Assembly (NCBI RefSeq): GCF_024519155.1
Contig: NZ_JANIFJ010000004.1
Coordinates: forward strand, 310,001-374,000
Direction of reading: 5' to 3'
Source: Mangrovibrevibacter kandeliae
Lineage (GTDB): Bacteria > Pseudomonadota > Alphaproteobacteria > Rhizobiales > Rhizobiaceae
DNA length: 64,000 bases
Shown: positions 8,225-17,071 of the stretch, one piece after another
Layout: every line of letters begins with the position of its first letter
Numbering within the stretch: position 1 is the stretch's first letter
Program-made: the position numbers and the translations under genes
Notes under the pieces: generated by a model
What the model was told of the DNA's origin: nothing
The model's database searches: none
The model's input: the letters and a program-made list of their open reading frames with translations, nothing else

Positions 8225-8854
8225 CTACGCACCGCCCTCCAGAAGCCGCCCGCCGCGCGTCTCCAGCGCGAAGCGAACGAGGTCGGCGGTGCGCTCGAGG
8301 CCGAGCTTCTCCTTGATCCGCGTCGCTGTGTTGGCGACCGTCTTGTAGGCGACGCCGAGCCCGTCGGCGATTTCGGTGAGGCTGTGCCCGTCGCCGAGCA
8401 TGTGCAGAACTTCCAGCTCCCGTGTCGACAAAGCCTGCGCGGTGTTGGGGGGCGCGGCCTCCATCTCGGCCGCGGTCAGCGCATCGACATGGGGTTCGCC
8501 ACGCGCCGCCTTGACGATCGCGGTCAGGAGTTCGTCGGACGGCGCGCTCTTGGATACGTAGCCGAGCGCGCCCTCGCGCCGGGCGGAGGTGGCATAGGCG
8601 AGGTCGGAATACATCGAGAAGACGACGACGCGCGCCTTCGGGTCGTCCGCGCGGATGCGTCGCAACGCGTCGAGACCGCTGCCGCCCTTCAGGTTGATGT
8701 CGAGGATCGTCACGTCCGGCCGATGGGCGCGAAAGGCGGCGAGCGCTTCGCCCGGCGTCTCGGCCATCGCCGTCTGGACGTCCGGGAGCTCGGCGACGAG
8801 CCGGCGGATGCCGTCGCGCACCACCATGTGGTCGTCGACGATCAGGATCTTCAT
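8225..8854 (-). CDS. NarL/FixJ-family response regulator
   Basis: The 209-residue regulator has a receiver domain with phospho-acceptor Asp52 in TILDINLKGGSG and conserved Lys in GYVSKSAPSDELL, followed by a LuxR-type helix-turn-helix (LSTRELEVLHMLGDGHSLTE then VAYKTVANTATRIKEKLGL). Its start overlaps the sensor kinase stop by 4 bp, so the two genes form a coupled two-component pair. The position between PQQ-ABC genes and the ABC binding protein suggests control of PQQ-dependent alcohol oxidation; this is inferred from context. Confidence 0.92.
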   Translation of the reverse strand: MKILIVDDHMVVRDGIRRLVAELPDVQTAMAETPGEALAAFRAHRPDVTILDINLKGGSGLDALRRIRADDPKARVVVFSMYSDLAYATSARREGALGYVSKSAPSDELLTAIVKAARGEPHVDALTAAEMEAAPPNTAQALSTRELEVLHMLGDGHSLTEIADGLGVAYKTVANTATRIKEKLGLERTADLVRFALETRGGRLLEGGA

Positions 8855-10233
8855 GCCGCGGTCCGGTCGAGCGACTTGGCGCCGTCGTCCGCTCGGACGG
8901 AGGCAGCGGCCGTTGCCTCGGTCTCGGCTGAGAAGGGCACGCTGCCGGACACCACGAGGCCCGGCGGCTGCACCGTCTCGGCCAGTTCGAGGGCACCGCC
9001 GAGCGCGGCGAGACGCTCGCGCATTCCGAGGAGTCCGAAGCCGGGTTCGGCCTGCAGGCCGCGCCAGCCGCCGCCGTCGTCGGCAACGGTGAAGCGGATC
9101 GCATGCGCGTCCGCGCCGACCGACAAGGCGAGCCGCGTCGGATGCCCGTGGCGCAACGCGTTGACGGCCGCCTCGCGCACGGCACGGGAGATCGCCGCTT
9201 CGACGACCGCCGGCCAGGCGCCCTCCTCGAAGGCGGTGCTGATCGCGACGTCCGGGTGGCGGCGGCCGAGATCCTCGGCGAGATGCCGCAGGGCGGCGGT
9301 GAGGCCGAGGCTCGGCGCGAGGCCGGGCCGCAGATGGTCGAGGATGCGTCGCACGGCGGTGCGGGCCTGGCCGGCGGCGCCGCGGATCGCCTCGGCGCGC
9401 CCGTGGATGGATTCGGCCGCGGGCACGGCGCGGGCAATGGCGGAGGCATCGACGTCGATGGCGAAGAGCAGCGGCCCGATGTCGTCGTGGAGATCGCGGG
9501 CGAGTTCGGCGCGCTCCTCGTCCTGCAGCCGCAGGATCTGCTCCGACAGCCGGCGGTTTTCGGTGGCCATGGCGGTCAGCCGCTCGGCCATGGCGTTGTA
9601 GCGTCCGGCGAGGCCGGCGATCTCCGGCGGCCCGGTTCGCGGCAGGCGCAGCGTGTAGTCGCCGGCGCCGACCCGCCCGAGCGCCAGCGCGAGGCGGTCG
9701 AGCGGGCGCAGCGACAGGGCGATGGTGATCCAGCCGAAGCCGAGCGCGAGGCCCGCGACGAGGCCGAGGATGGTGAGGCCGAGCCGCATCGCCGCCCAGA
9801 CTTCCGCCAGCTCGCTCCGCGGCTCGACGCGCACCCCGACCGCCGCGATCGGGGCGGCGTAGCCGGCGAGCGAGATCCGGCTTGCGTCCGGCTCGGGTGC
9901 GACCAACGCCTCGAACCAGCCGGGTACGGCGGCCCGCGGCGCGGCGAGATAGGAGCGGGCCTGTTCGGTTCCGCTCCCGTCGATCAGCGAGAGGCGGACG
10001 TTGGTTGCGCCGTCGAAGAGGCGGACCAGCGCCTCCAGCTCCTGGCGTGGATTGGCCGCGGCCGGCAGTTCGGCGAGCATTCGGGCGACGCTGCCCCGCG
10101 CGAGCTCGCGGTCGGCCGCCATCGCCTCGGCGAGGCGGGCGCGAACATGCAGGCCTGCGAGGACGCTGCCGATCAGGAGGGCGGCGAGACAGGCGAGCGC
10201 GGTGGCGAGCGCGAGGCGGCCCCTGAGCGACAC
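8851..10233 (-). CDS. HisKA_3-type sensor histidine kinase
   Basis: The kinase has 460 residues. Transmembrane helix 1 is at about residues 7-28, a periplasmic sensor segment at 29-148, helix 2 at about 150-175, and a HAMP-like linker follows to about 228. The phospho-acceptor is His249 in ELARDLHDDIGP, the NarX/DesK-type box, and a HATPase domain closes the protein (VREAAVNALRHGHPTRLALS, VADDGGGWRG, FGLLGMRERL). It pairs with the downstream NarL-type regulator. The sensor region has no Cys cluster or known domain that I recognise. Confidence 0.9.
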   Translation of the reverse strand: MSLRGRLALATALACLAALLIGSVLAGLHVRARLAEAMAADRELARGSVARMLAELPAAANPRQELEALVRLFDGATNVRLSLIDGSGTEQARSYLAAPRAAVPGWFEALVAPEPDASRISLAGYAAPIAAVGVRVEPRSELAEVWAAMRLGLTILGLVAGLALGFGWITIALSLRPLDRLALALGRVGAGDYTLRLPRTGPPEIAGLAGRYNAMAERLTAMATENRRLSEQILRLQDEERAELARDLHDDIGPLLFAIDVDASAIARAVPAAESIHGRAEAIRGAAGQARTAVRRILDHLRPGLAPSLGLTAALRHLAEDLGRRHPDVAISTAFEEGAWPAVVEAAISRAVREAAVNALRHGHPTRLALSVGADAHAIRFTVADDGGGWRGLQAEPGFGLLGMRERLAALGGALELAETVQPPGLVVSGSVPFSAETEATAAASVRADDGAKSLDRTAA

Positions 10234-10270
10234 GGCGAACGATCCTCCCGGCGCGCCGGTGGGCCGGCGT

Positions 10271-11506
10271 CTACTTGTCGAGCCGGCACCTGGTCTCGGG
10301 CCGGTCGACGCCGAGCGTATCGAGTTCGGAGACCTGATGCAAAAATCCCTCCTGCGGCGAGGTCGATACGACCGAGTCCTGCGTTCCGAGCAGGATCGGC
10401 GTGCGGATCTGCCAGTTCCAGTCGCGGAAGGTCAGCCGCTGGCCCTTGAAGGCGGCGACGGTGAAGTCGGGGCTCTTGATGAAGGCGTCGATGGTGGCGG
10501 GATCTGCCGAGCGGGTGCGTGAGGCCGCTTCGCCGACGATGCGCACGGCGGTCCAGGCCTGCATGTCCGTCGGCTCCATGCGGCGGCCGACTGCCTTCTC
10601 GAAGCGGTTCTGGATCTGCGCGCCGCCCCATTGCTCGCTGGCCGGATGCCAGGTGGCCGGGACGAGGCCGGCGGTGCCGGCGACCGGACGCGGCACCCAG
10701 GTGCGCCAGGGGATATAGTTGCCGAACACCTCGCTCTCGTCGGCGACGAGGACGACGTCGTGCTCGGGCAGCCCTTGCATGAACACCGGGATCTGCCGCT
10801 GCACCAGCGCCTGGCCGGAATCGGTGTTGCGGGCGCCGCCCTTGTCCTCGAAGACGCGCTCCTCGAGGATGTTGCCGCCGAACTTCTTCGCCGCGTTCTT
10901 CAGCGCCTCGGCGAAGAGCTTGTCGTTGGGGTGGCTGCCGGTGATCAGCACCCAGTTCCGCCACTGCTTCCACATCAGGTACTGCACCAGCCCGTCGGCG
11001 AGCATCGAGCGGGTCGGCGCGGTGTGCAGCATGTCGGCGCGGCAGTCCTCCTCGCGGAGCCGGTCGTCCGTCGCGCCGGCATTGATGACCAGCGCGCCGG
11101 TGCCCTTCAACGCGTCGGCGACCTTCAGGGTATCCTCGGCCGACAGGTCGGTGACGATCCAGTGGGCGCCGTCGGCGATGAGCTTCTGCGCCGCCGGCAG
11201 GACGTCCTCGCCGGGCTTCAGGCTCTGCAGGTCGAGCGTGAAGTCCTGGTTCATGAACTTGCCGGTGGTGGCGTTGTCGGCGAGCGCGACCTTGGCGCCG
11301 GCGATGCCGATGTCCTCCGGCGGAATGTCGAGGACCGACAGCGCCAGCGTGCGCTCGTAGGTCCTGAGGTACCCGATCCGGATCTCCTCAGGCGGTGCCT
11401 TGCCGGGCGCGGCGGGCGCCGTCTGGGCGAGGGCGCCGGTGGCGGCGAAGCAGAGCGAAGCGAGCGTGCCGATCAGGCCCTCGCGGCGATGGGATGCGTC
11501 GAACAC
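10271..11506 (-). CDS. ABC transporter substrate-binding protein, PQQ-dependent alcohol dehydrogenase system
   Basis: The protein has 411 residues, with a signal peptide (IGTLASLCFAATGALA), then a type 1 periplasmic-binding fold (EEIRIGYLRTYERTLALSVL near the start; NWVLITGSHPNDKLFAEALK in the middle). It matches the branched-chain-like binding proteins found only in PQQ alcohol dehydrogenase gene clusters. I chose GTG 11506, which has GGGAGG six bases upstream; the long upstream frame to 11815 is Arg/Pro-rich. It lies 37 bases before the sensor kinase in the same direction. The ABC genes nearby are of exporter type, so binding protein and exporter may be parts of an unusual system. Confidence 0.86.
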   Translation of the reverse strand: MFDASHRREGLIGTLASLCFAATGALAQTAPAAPGKAPPEEIRIGYLRTYERTLALSVLDIPPEDIGIAGAKVALADNATTGKFMNQDFTLDLQSLKPGEDVLPAAQKLIADGAHWIVTDLSAEDTLKVADALKGTGALVINAGATDDRLREEDCRADMLHTAPTRSMLADGLVQYLMWKQWRNWVLITGSHPNDKLFAEALKNAAKKFGGNILEERVFEDKGGARNTDSGQALVQRQIPVFMQGLPEHDVVLVADESEVFGNYIPWRTWVPRPVAGTAGLVPATWHPASEQWGGAQIQNRFEKAVGRRMEPTDMQAWTAVRIVGEAASRTRSADPATIDAFIKSPDFTVAAFKGQRLTFRDWNWQIRTPILLGTQDSVVSTSPQEGFLHQVSELDTLGVDRPETRCRLDK

Positions 11507-11604
11507 GCCGTCCTCCCGGTTGTCCTCCCGGACACCGCCGCCTCCCGCACCGCAGCAGGGATTGTCGTTTGCTTGTCGCGGGACGAGGCGTAGTATCCGC
11601 CGCC

Positions 11605-12138
11605 ATGAGAGACCGCCCCCTCCGCCTCCCGCAAGTGCGACTTTTTCCCGTTCTTGCCGCAGCCGTCCTCCTGTGCGGGCCGGCGCTGGCGGCCGAGCGA
11701 AAGGTCGCGGTGTTCGACTTCGAGCTGAACGACACGAGCCTCGACGGCCAGATGCGCGGCGTTCAGCCGGCGGAGACGGCGCGGCTGGAGCGGCTGGCGC
11801 CGGCGCTCGTCGCAAAGTTCGACGCCGAGCCCGGCTTTGCCGCGGTCGATACCGCGCCGGTGGAAAAGCGCGCGGCGAGCCAGCACCTGCAGGCCTGCGG
11901 CGGCTGCGACGTGACGCTCGCGAAATCCGTCGGTGCCGACCTTGCCGTCACCGGCGAGGTGCAGAAGGTGTCGAACCTGATCCTCAACATCAACGTCTAC
12001 GTGCGCGACACCGGGACCGGGAAGAAGGTCGCGGGCGGCAGCGCGGACATTCGCGGCAACACCGACGAAAGCTGGTCGCGCGGCATCGACTACCTCTATC
12101 GCAACGTCTTGAAGAAGCAGCTCGAGGCGCTGCGTTGA
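11605..12138 (+). CDS. Secreted DUF2380/DUF3280-type protein of the xox cluster
   Basis: This 177-residue protein has a signal peptide (FPVLAAAVLLCGPALAAE) and a domain beginning RKVAVFDFELNDTSLDGQ, typical of the DUF2380/DUF3280 family of periplasmic proteins found beside methanol dehydrogenase genes. A Cys pair occurs in LQACGGCDVTLAK. The later VTGEVQKVSNLILNINVYV resembles CsgG/TolB-N-like lipoprotein domains. Function unknown. It is divergent from the ABC binding protein (98 bases between starts) and its stop overlaps the next start by TTGA, linking the alcohol oxidation genes with the cofactor genes. Confidence 0.8.
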   Translation: MRDRPLRLPQVRLFPVLAAAVLLCGPALAAERKVAVFDFELNDTSLDGQMRGVQPAETARLERLAPALVAKFDAEPGFAAVDTAPVEKRAASQHLQACGGCDVTLAKSVGADLAVTGEVQKVSNLILNINVYVRDTGTGKKVAGGSADIRGNTDESWSRGIDYLYRNVLKKQLEALR

Positions 12139-13196
12139 CGGCGCTCCTGGCGAGCGTCACCGGGCCGGAGGAAGCGGAGATCGCCATTGCCGGCGGCGCC
12201 GACTTCATCGACCTGAAGGACCCGACGCAAGGGGCGCTGCGGGCCGTGTCGCCGGAGGTGCTGCAGGAGACGGTGACGGCGGTCGCGGGCCGGCGCCCGG
12301 TGTCGGCGGTTGCCGGAGACCTGCCGATGGAGCCCGAGCTCGTGGCGCAGGCGGTGAGCGCCCGGCGCGCTGCGCAATACGTCAAGATCGGACTGTTTCC
12401 GGCGGCGCCCGAGAAGCAGCGGGCGGTGATCGCCGGGCTGGAAGGGCTCGCCCGGGAGATGCGGCTGATCGCCGTCTTCTTCGCCGACGCGCAGCCGAAC
12501 CTCTCGCTCCTGCCTTCCCTGAAGGAGGCGGGCTTCGTCGGGGCGATGCTCGACACCCTGCACAAGAGTGGTGACCGGCTGATCTCCCACCTGCCGCTGC
12601 CGCAGATCAAGGGCTTCGTCGACACCAGCCGCCGGCTCGGCCTGATGTGCGGCCTTGCCGGATCGCTGGAGGCGCCGGACGTGCCGCGTCTCGCCGTGCT
12701 GGCTCCGGACTATCTCGGCTTTCGCGGTGCACTGACGCGCGGGGCACGCGGCGGCGCCATCGACGCTGAGGCCGTGGCGCGGCTGAAGGCGCTCATCGTC
12801 GGCAGTGCGGGCGGGGTCGCCGAGGATGCGGCTGAGGAGCGCCTGGCGATCGATCGCATCTTCGTGCGCGACATGGAGGTCGAGATGGAGATCGGAGCCT
12901 ACGGCTTCGAGCGCGGTCGGACCCAGAAGGTACGGTTTACGGTCGAGGCCGACATCAGACGCCGCGCCGCAGCGCCGCGGGCGATCGACGAGGTCTATTC
13001 CTACGACATCATCATGGACGGCGTTCGCACGCTCGTGCATCGAGGCCATACCGATCTCGTGGAGACGCTGGCCGAGGAGCTTGCGGCGTTCCTTCTGCAG
13101 GATCGGCGGCTCGCGGCGGTGACGGTGCGGGTCGAGAAGCTCGAACTGGGTCCCGGCGCCGTCGGCATCGAGATCCGCCGGCCGCTCGAGGTCTGA
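12135..13196 (+). CDS. Fused (5-formylfuran-3-yl)methyl phosphate synthase / dihydroneopterin aldolase
   Basis: This 353-residue protein joins two enzymes. Residues 1 to about 235 are MfnB-like (DUF556): SVTGPEEAEIAIAGGADFID is followed by catalytic Lys28 in LKDPTQGAL, for making the furan precursor of methylofuran from glyceraldehyde 3-phosphate. Residues about 243-350 are FolB-like dihydroneopterin aldolase: IGAYGFERGRTQ, YSYDIIMDGV and RVEKLELGPGAVGIEI keep the expected Glu, Tyr and Lys, for the pterin half of tetrahydromethanopterin. The TTG start overlaps the previous stop (TTGA). Activities are inferred from family; the fusion is read directly from one uninterrupted frame. Confidence 0.85.
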   Translation: MTALLASVTGPEEAEIAIAGGADFIDLKDPTQGALRAVSPEVLQETVTAVAGRRPVSAVAGDLPMEPELVAQAVSARRAAQYVKIGLFPAAPEKQRAVIAGLEGLAREMRLIAVFFADAQPNLSLLPSLKEAGFVGAMLDTLHKSGDRLISHLPLPQIKGFVDTSRRLGLMCGLAGSLEAPDVPRLAVLAPDYLGFRGALTRGARGGAIDAEAVARLKALIVGSAGGVAEDAAEERLAIDRIFVRDMEVEMEIGAYGFERGRTQKVRFTVEADIRRRAAAPRAIDEVYSYDIIMDGVRTLVHRGHTDLVETLAEELAAFLLQDRRLAAVTVRVEKLELGPGAVGIEIRRPLEV

Positions 13197-13207
13197 GGCC
13201 ACCAGGC

Positions 13208-13888
13208 ATGGGGGACGAGACGATGACCGTTCGGCAGACCGCGTCCCGGCCCGAGGGGCTGGACGATCTCCTGGTGGTGAAGCTCGGCGGCAGCTCGGCC
13301 GCCACGTCCGATCTCCACCGCTGGATCGCGGCGATGGAAGCGGCGAGGCGACCGCTCGTGCTGGTGCCGGGCGGTGGCCCGTTCGCCGACACCGTGCGGC
13401 TTCAGCAGCCGGTGATCGGCTTCGACGATGCGGCGGCCCATCGCATGGCGATCATGGCGATGGAGCTGTTCGGCGTGGCGCTGGCGAGCCTCGGCACGCG
13501 GCTGCGGCCGGCCCCGACCGAGATGGAGATTGTCGAGGCCTGCCATGCGGGCGCGATCGCTGTCTGGATGCCGGCGCGCCTGACGCTCGCCGACGCCCGG
13601 ATCCCGCAGGACTGGACCGTCACCTCCGACAGCCTCGCGGCGTGGCTCGCCGCTCATCTCGGCGGCGCGCCGCTGGCGCTGGTCAAGCAGGTGGACGTCG
13701 GCGGCGGGCGCGACCTCGCCGATCTCGTCGCCGAAGGCATCGTCGATCCGGCGCTGCCGGCCATGCTGTCGCCGCGGACGCAGCTGACCCTTGCCGGTCC
13801 GGCCGATCTGCCCGGCGCGGCCGAGATCTTCGCGCGCGGCGCGGCGCTCGGGCATCCGGTGCGGCGCCGCGCGCAGGCGGCCGCCTGA
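13208..13888 (+). CDS. Amino acid kinase family protein, MfnE-like (methylofuran synthesis)
   Basis: The 226-residue protein has the amino acid kinase fold: LLVVKLGGSSAA at residues 21-32, VLVPGGGPFADTVR near 52-65 and WTVTSDSLAAWLAAHLG near 137-153. The C1-cluster members of this family correspond to MfnE, which phosphorylates (5-aminomethylfuran-3-yl)methyl phosphate to the diphosphate used to build methanofuran. It starts 11 bases after the MfnB-aldolase fusion, which makes the product of the step before next, so the order of the genes fits the pathway. Substrate assignment is by context. Confidence 0.83.
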   Translation: MGDETMTVRQTASRPEGLDDLLVVKLGGSSAATSDLHRWIAAMEAARRPLVLVPGGGPFADTVRLQQPVIGFDDAAAHRMAIMAMELFGVALASLGTRLRPAPTEMEIVEACHAGAIAVWMPARLTLADARIPQDWTVTSDSLAAWLAAHLGGAPLALVKQVDVGGGRDLADLVAEGIVDPALPAMLSPRTQLTLAGPADLPGAAEIFARGAALGHPVRRRAQAAA

Positions 13889-13913
13889 GTTCGGCCGGAG
13901 CATCCGCCAGCGC

Positions 13914-15371
13914 ATGAGCCGCGAACGCCTCCTGTTCCTCACCGGCCATCTCGCACGACCGCGGCTCGAGCGCCTGCTCGAAGGGCTCGGCGAGACGGGT
14001 TTCGCCTGGCAGATCTTCGACGTCGGGGTAAAGGTCGCCGCGCTGATGACGGGCGACATCATCCGCCGCCGCCTGCCGGTGCCGGTGGAAGCCGACCGGA
14101 TCGTCGTCCCCGGTCGCTGCCGCGCCGACCTCGACGCGCTGTCACGCCACTTCGGCGTGCCGATGCTGCGCGGGCCGGACGAACTCGTCGACCTGCCGCA
14201 GTTCCTCGGACGGGATGGCGCGCCACCCGATCTCTCACGCCACGACATGCGGATCTTCGCCGAAATCGTCGATGCCTCGGCGCTTTCGATCGAGGCGATC
14301 GCCTCGCGGGCGGCGGCGATGCGGGCGGCAGGCGCGGACGTCATCGATCTCGGCTGCCTGCCGGACACGCCGTTTCCGCATCTGGAGGAGGCGGTGCAGG
14401 AGCTGAAGCGGCAGGGTCTCGCGGTGAGCGTCGATTCGGCCGATCGCGAGGAGCTGCGCCGCGGCACGGCGGCGGGCGCCGACTTCCTCCTCAGCCTGAC
14501 GGAGGAGACGCTCGACGTCGCGGATGCGGGGGAGGCGGTTCCGATCCTCGTGCCGGCAAAGCCGCAGGACATGGCCTCGCTCGACCGGGCGATCGCCGAA
14601 GCGACCCGGCGCGGCATCCCGTTCGTCGCGGACCCGATCCTCGACCCGATCCATTTCGGCTTCTCGGCGTCCCTCTCGCGCTACCACGCCCTGCGCGAGC
14701 GCTGGCCCGAGGTCGAGATCATGATGGGCACCGGCAATCTCACCGAGCTGACCGATGCCGATACGGGCGGGATCACCGCGATGTTGCTCGGCATCTGCTC
14801 GGAGCTTCGGGTCCGCAATCTCCTCGTGGTGCACGTCAGCCCGCACACGCGGCGCACCATCGAGGAGCACGATGCGGCACGGCGCATGTTCTTCGCGGCC
14901 CGGGCCGACGCGGCGCTGCCGCGCGGCTATTCGCAGGCGCTGCTGCAGCTGCACGACCGCAAACCCTATGCCTCGACGCCGGACGAACTGGCGGCGCAGG
15001 CGGCCGGCGTGCGCGACCGCGCCTACCGCATCGAGACGGCGCCGGACGGCATCCACGTCTACAACCGCGACGGCCATCACGTCGCGACCGACGCGTTCGA
15101 GCTGTTCCCGAAGCTCGGCGTCGAGGAGGATGCGCCGCATGCCTTCTATCTCGGCGCCGAGCTGCAGAAGGCCGAGATCGCCTGGCGTCTCGGCAAGCGC
15201 TTCGCGCAGGACGAGCCGCTCGACTTCGGCGCCGCCGCCGATCGGCGCGAGGAGGACCGCACGCGGCTGGAGGCGGCGGGCCACACGCTCAAGGCCGGCA
15301 AGGCGGCCCGGGACGCCGCCCGCGCCGATGCCGGCGGCGCACTCGACGAGGCCGACGAGGACGAGCGCTGA
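13914..15371 (+). CDS. Dihydropteroate synthase-related protein of the H4MPT gene cluster
   Basis: The protein has 485 residues and an unusual two-part layout: an N-terminal region (FLTGHLARPRLERLLEGL, with IVVPGRCRADLDAL) and a TIM-barrel DHPS-like core (IDLGCLPDTPFPHLEEAVQE, AVSVDSADREELRRG, PFVADPILDPIHFGFSAS). This family is shared by methanogens and H4MPT-using bacteria and is thought to act in tetrahydromethanopterin synthesis, but the reaction is not known to me. The C terminus is highly charged. ATG 13914 has GGAG about 13 bases upstream, a poor spacing, so the start is moderately certain. Stop and next start overlap by 1 bp. Confidence 0.83.
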   Translation: MSRERLLFLTGHLARPRLERLLEGLGETGFAWQIFDVGVKVAALMTGDIIRRRLPVPVEADRIVVPGRCRADLDALSRHFGVPMLRGPDELVDLPQFLGRDGAPPDLSRHDMRIFAEIVDASALSIEAIASRAAAMRAAGADVIDLGCLPDTPFPHLEEAVQELKRQGLAVSVDSADREELRRGTAAGADFLLSLTEETLDVADAGEAVPILVPAKPQDMASLDRAIAEATRRGIPFVADPILDPIHFGFSASLSRYHALRERWPEVEIMMGTGNLTELTDADTGGITAMLLGICSELRVRNLLVVHVSPHTRRTIEEHDAARRMFFAARADAALPRGYSQALLQLHDRKPYASTPDELAAQAAGVRDRAYRIETAPDGIHVYNRDGHHVATDAFELFPKLGVEEDAPHAFYLGAELQKAEIAWRLGKRFAQDEPLDFGAAADRREEDRTRLEAAGHTLKAGKAARDAARADAGGALDEADEDER

Positions 15372-15937
15372 TGCCCTATATCCGCGAAACCATCCTGACC
15401 ACGGTCGACGCGGCGGGCACGGTGCACATCGCGCCGCTCGGCATCATCGAGGACGGCGACGGCTGGGTCGTCGCGCCCTTCCGTCCGTCGCGCACGCTCG
15501 ACAATCTCGCCGCGACCGGCATTGCCGTCGTCAGCTACACCGACGATCCGCTGGTCTTCGCGGGATGCCTGACCGGGCGGCGCGAGTGGCCGCTGACGCC
15601 GGTCGAGGGCTGCGCAGTGCCGCGGCTGGAGGCGGCGCTGGCGCATGACGTGCTGGCGGTCGAGCGGGTGACCGAGGATGCCACGCGGCCGCGCTTCCAC
15701 TGCCGGGTCGCGGCATCGGCGAGCCACGCGCCGTTCACCGGCTTGAACCGGGCTCGCGCGGCGGTGCTGGAACTGGCGATCCTCGTCAGCCGGCTCACCA
15801 TGCTGCCGCGCGACAAGATCGAGAGCGAGGTCGCCTATCTCCGGATCGCGATCGACAAGACCGGCGGTGCCGCCGAGAGGCAGGCCTGGGGCTGGCTGAT
15901 GGAGCGGGTCGAGGCGCATCTGGCGGAGGGCGATTAG
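15371..15937 (+). CDS. DUF447 family protein (flavin reductase-like split barrel)
   Basis: This 188-residue protein begins MPYIRETILTTVDAAGTVHI and continues APLGIIEDGDGWVVAPFRPS, the FMN-binding split-barrel pattern of DUF447. The family is found in methanogens and in methylotrophs with H4MPT genes. Its catalytic role is not known to me; a flavin-dependent step in cofactor synthesis is only a guess. The start overlaps the preceding stop by one base (TGATG), so it is coupled to the DHPS-like gene. It ends 48 bases before the convergent mfnF. Confidence 0.83.
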   Translation: MPYIRETILTTVDAAGTVHIAPLGIIEDGDGWVVAPFRPSRTLDNLAATGIAVVSYTDDPLVFAGCLTGRREWPLTPVEGCAVPRLEAALAHDVLAVERVTEDATRPRFHCRVAASASHAPFTGLNRARAAVLELAILVSRLTMLPRDKIESEVAYLRIAIDKTGGAAERQAWGWLMERVEAHLAEGD

Positions 15938-15985
15938 CGACCCGCCGCCGGCGACCGCCGCGACGGCCGACGCCGCCCAGGCGTT

Positions 15986-17014
15986 TCAGTCGGCCTCGGC
16001 TGCCAGAACCGCGAGCGCAGCGGCAGGCGCGACGCGTGTCACGGCGTCCCGCAGATCGGACGGGCAATCGAGGAGATCGGCGAAGTCGACGACGCCGCGG
16101 TCGAGCCGAGCGGCGACGCGCCGCAGCTGCGGGCGGCCGATCCCGGCCACCACGACCGGCGCCTCGTCGCTCAATCCGCCACGCGACAGCACCTGCAGCG
16201 CCGCGTCGTGCACCTTGCGCAGCTGCGCTTCCGCAAAACACTGCGCAAGCGCCGCCCAGGCCTCGAGCGACGCTTCGGACGCGTCGCGCCCGATCATCCG
16301 GGCGAGCCGGGCCCGCGAGGCCTCCAGCGTCTTCGCCTTGCCGTCGGCGGCGGGGTACTGGTCGTCGTCCTCCTCCAGGCAGTCGAGCAGGCGCTCGACG
16401 TCGGCCATCGTGGCGAAATGCTCGGACATCACCGGTCCGAGGGTCCCGGCGAAGGGCACGCGCTCGGCCACCGCCATCAGGCTGGTGCGGGTGAAGCCCT
16501 GATACACCAGTTCGCCTGCGACCATCCGCTCCGCGTCGGTATAGCCCGCGGCGCGCGTCGCCTTGCCGGCGACGGGAACGATGTCGGTGGTCGTGGAGCC
16601 CATGTCCATGACCAGAGCCTCGTCCATCGTCGTCGCGGCAAGGCTCGCGGTCGCGTGCCAGTTGGCCGAGGCGATGTCTGCATAACGATGCGGCGCGGCC
16701 GAGGCCGGCACGAAGCCGGCCCGTCCGGCATAGAGCTCCATGCGCCGGCCGAGCCGGGCGGACAGGATGTTGGTCAGCCGCTCGACGCCATCGGCGCGGT
16801 TGGCAAAGAGGTCGGAGAGTTCGCCAGTCATCGTCACGGCGTGTCGATCGACGTCGTCCGCCACGCCGAGGATCTCGTCGAGACTCTCCTCCAGCGACCG
16901 CAGATCCTGCCAGATCGGTGTCGCGCGCTGCCAGACGCGGACGATGCGCCCGTCCTCGGCGAGCGCCGCTTTCAAATGCGCGCCGCCGACGTCCCACCCG
17001 AGACTTCTCACCAT
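15986..17014 (-). CDS. mfnF: Hydantoinase/ASKHA-type protein, H4MPT-linked C1 pathway (MfnF-like)
   Basis: The 342-residue protein has the ASKHA phosphate motifs: LGWDVGGAHLKAALAEDG at the N terminus and ALVMDMGSTTTDIVPVAGK near residues 133-151. It belongs to the C1-cluster hydantoinase/oxoprolinase group whose archaeal member MfnF joins the furan diphosphate to the tyramine-glutamate part of methanofuran. It sits beside MfnB-like and MfnE-like genes, which supports that step. ATG 17014 is divergent from the HisA-like gene, with only 57 bases between the two starts, so they share a short promoter region. Confidence 0.85.
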   Translation of the reverse strand: MVRSLGWDVGGAHLKAALAEDGRIVRVWQRATPIWQDLRSLEESLDEILGVADDVDRHAVTMTGELSDLFANRADGVERLTNILSARLGRRMELYAGRAGFVPASAAPHRYADIASANWHATASLAATTMDEALVMDMGSTTTDIVPVAGKATRAAGYTDAERMVAGELVYQGFTRTSLMAVAERVPFAGTLGPVMSEHFATMADVERLLDCLEEDDDQYPAADGKAKTLEASRARLARMIGRDASEASLEAWAALAQCFAEAQLRKVHDAALQVLSRGGLSDEAPVVVAGIGRPQLRRVAARLDRGVVDFADLLDCPSDLRDAVTRVAPAAALAVLAAEAD

Positions 17015-17071
17015 GCGCGCCGTTCCGTTTCCTGATAGGACGCCTGCCGCTCAAGGGGAGACGCGTTCACC

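Noticed and set aside
13001-14617. A long minus-strand frame opposite the MfnE-like and DHPS-like genes
   Set aside because: Very basic and Ser/Arg/Pro-rich, without motifs, opposite well-supported genes.
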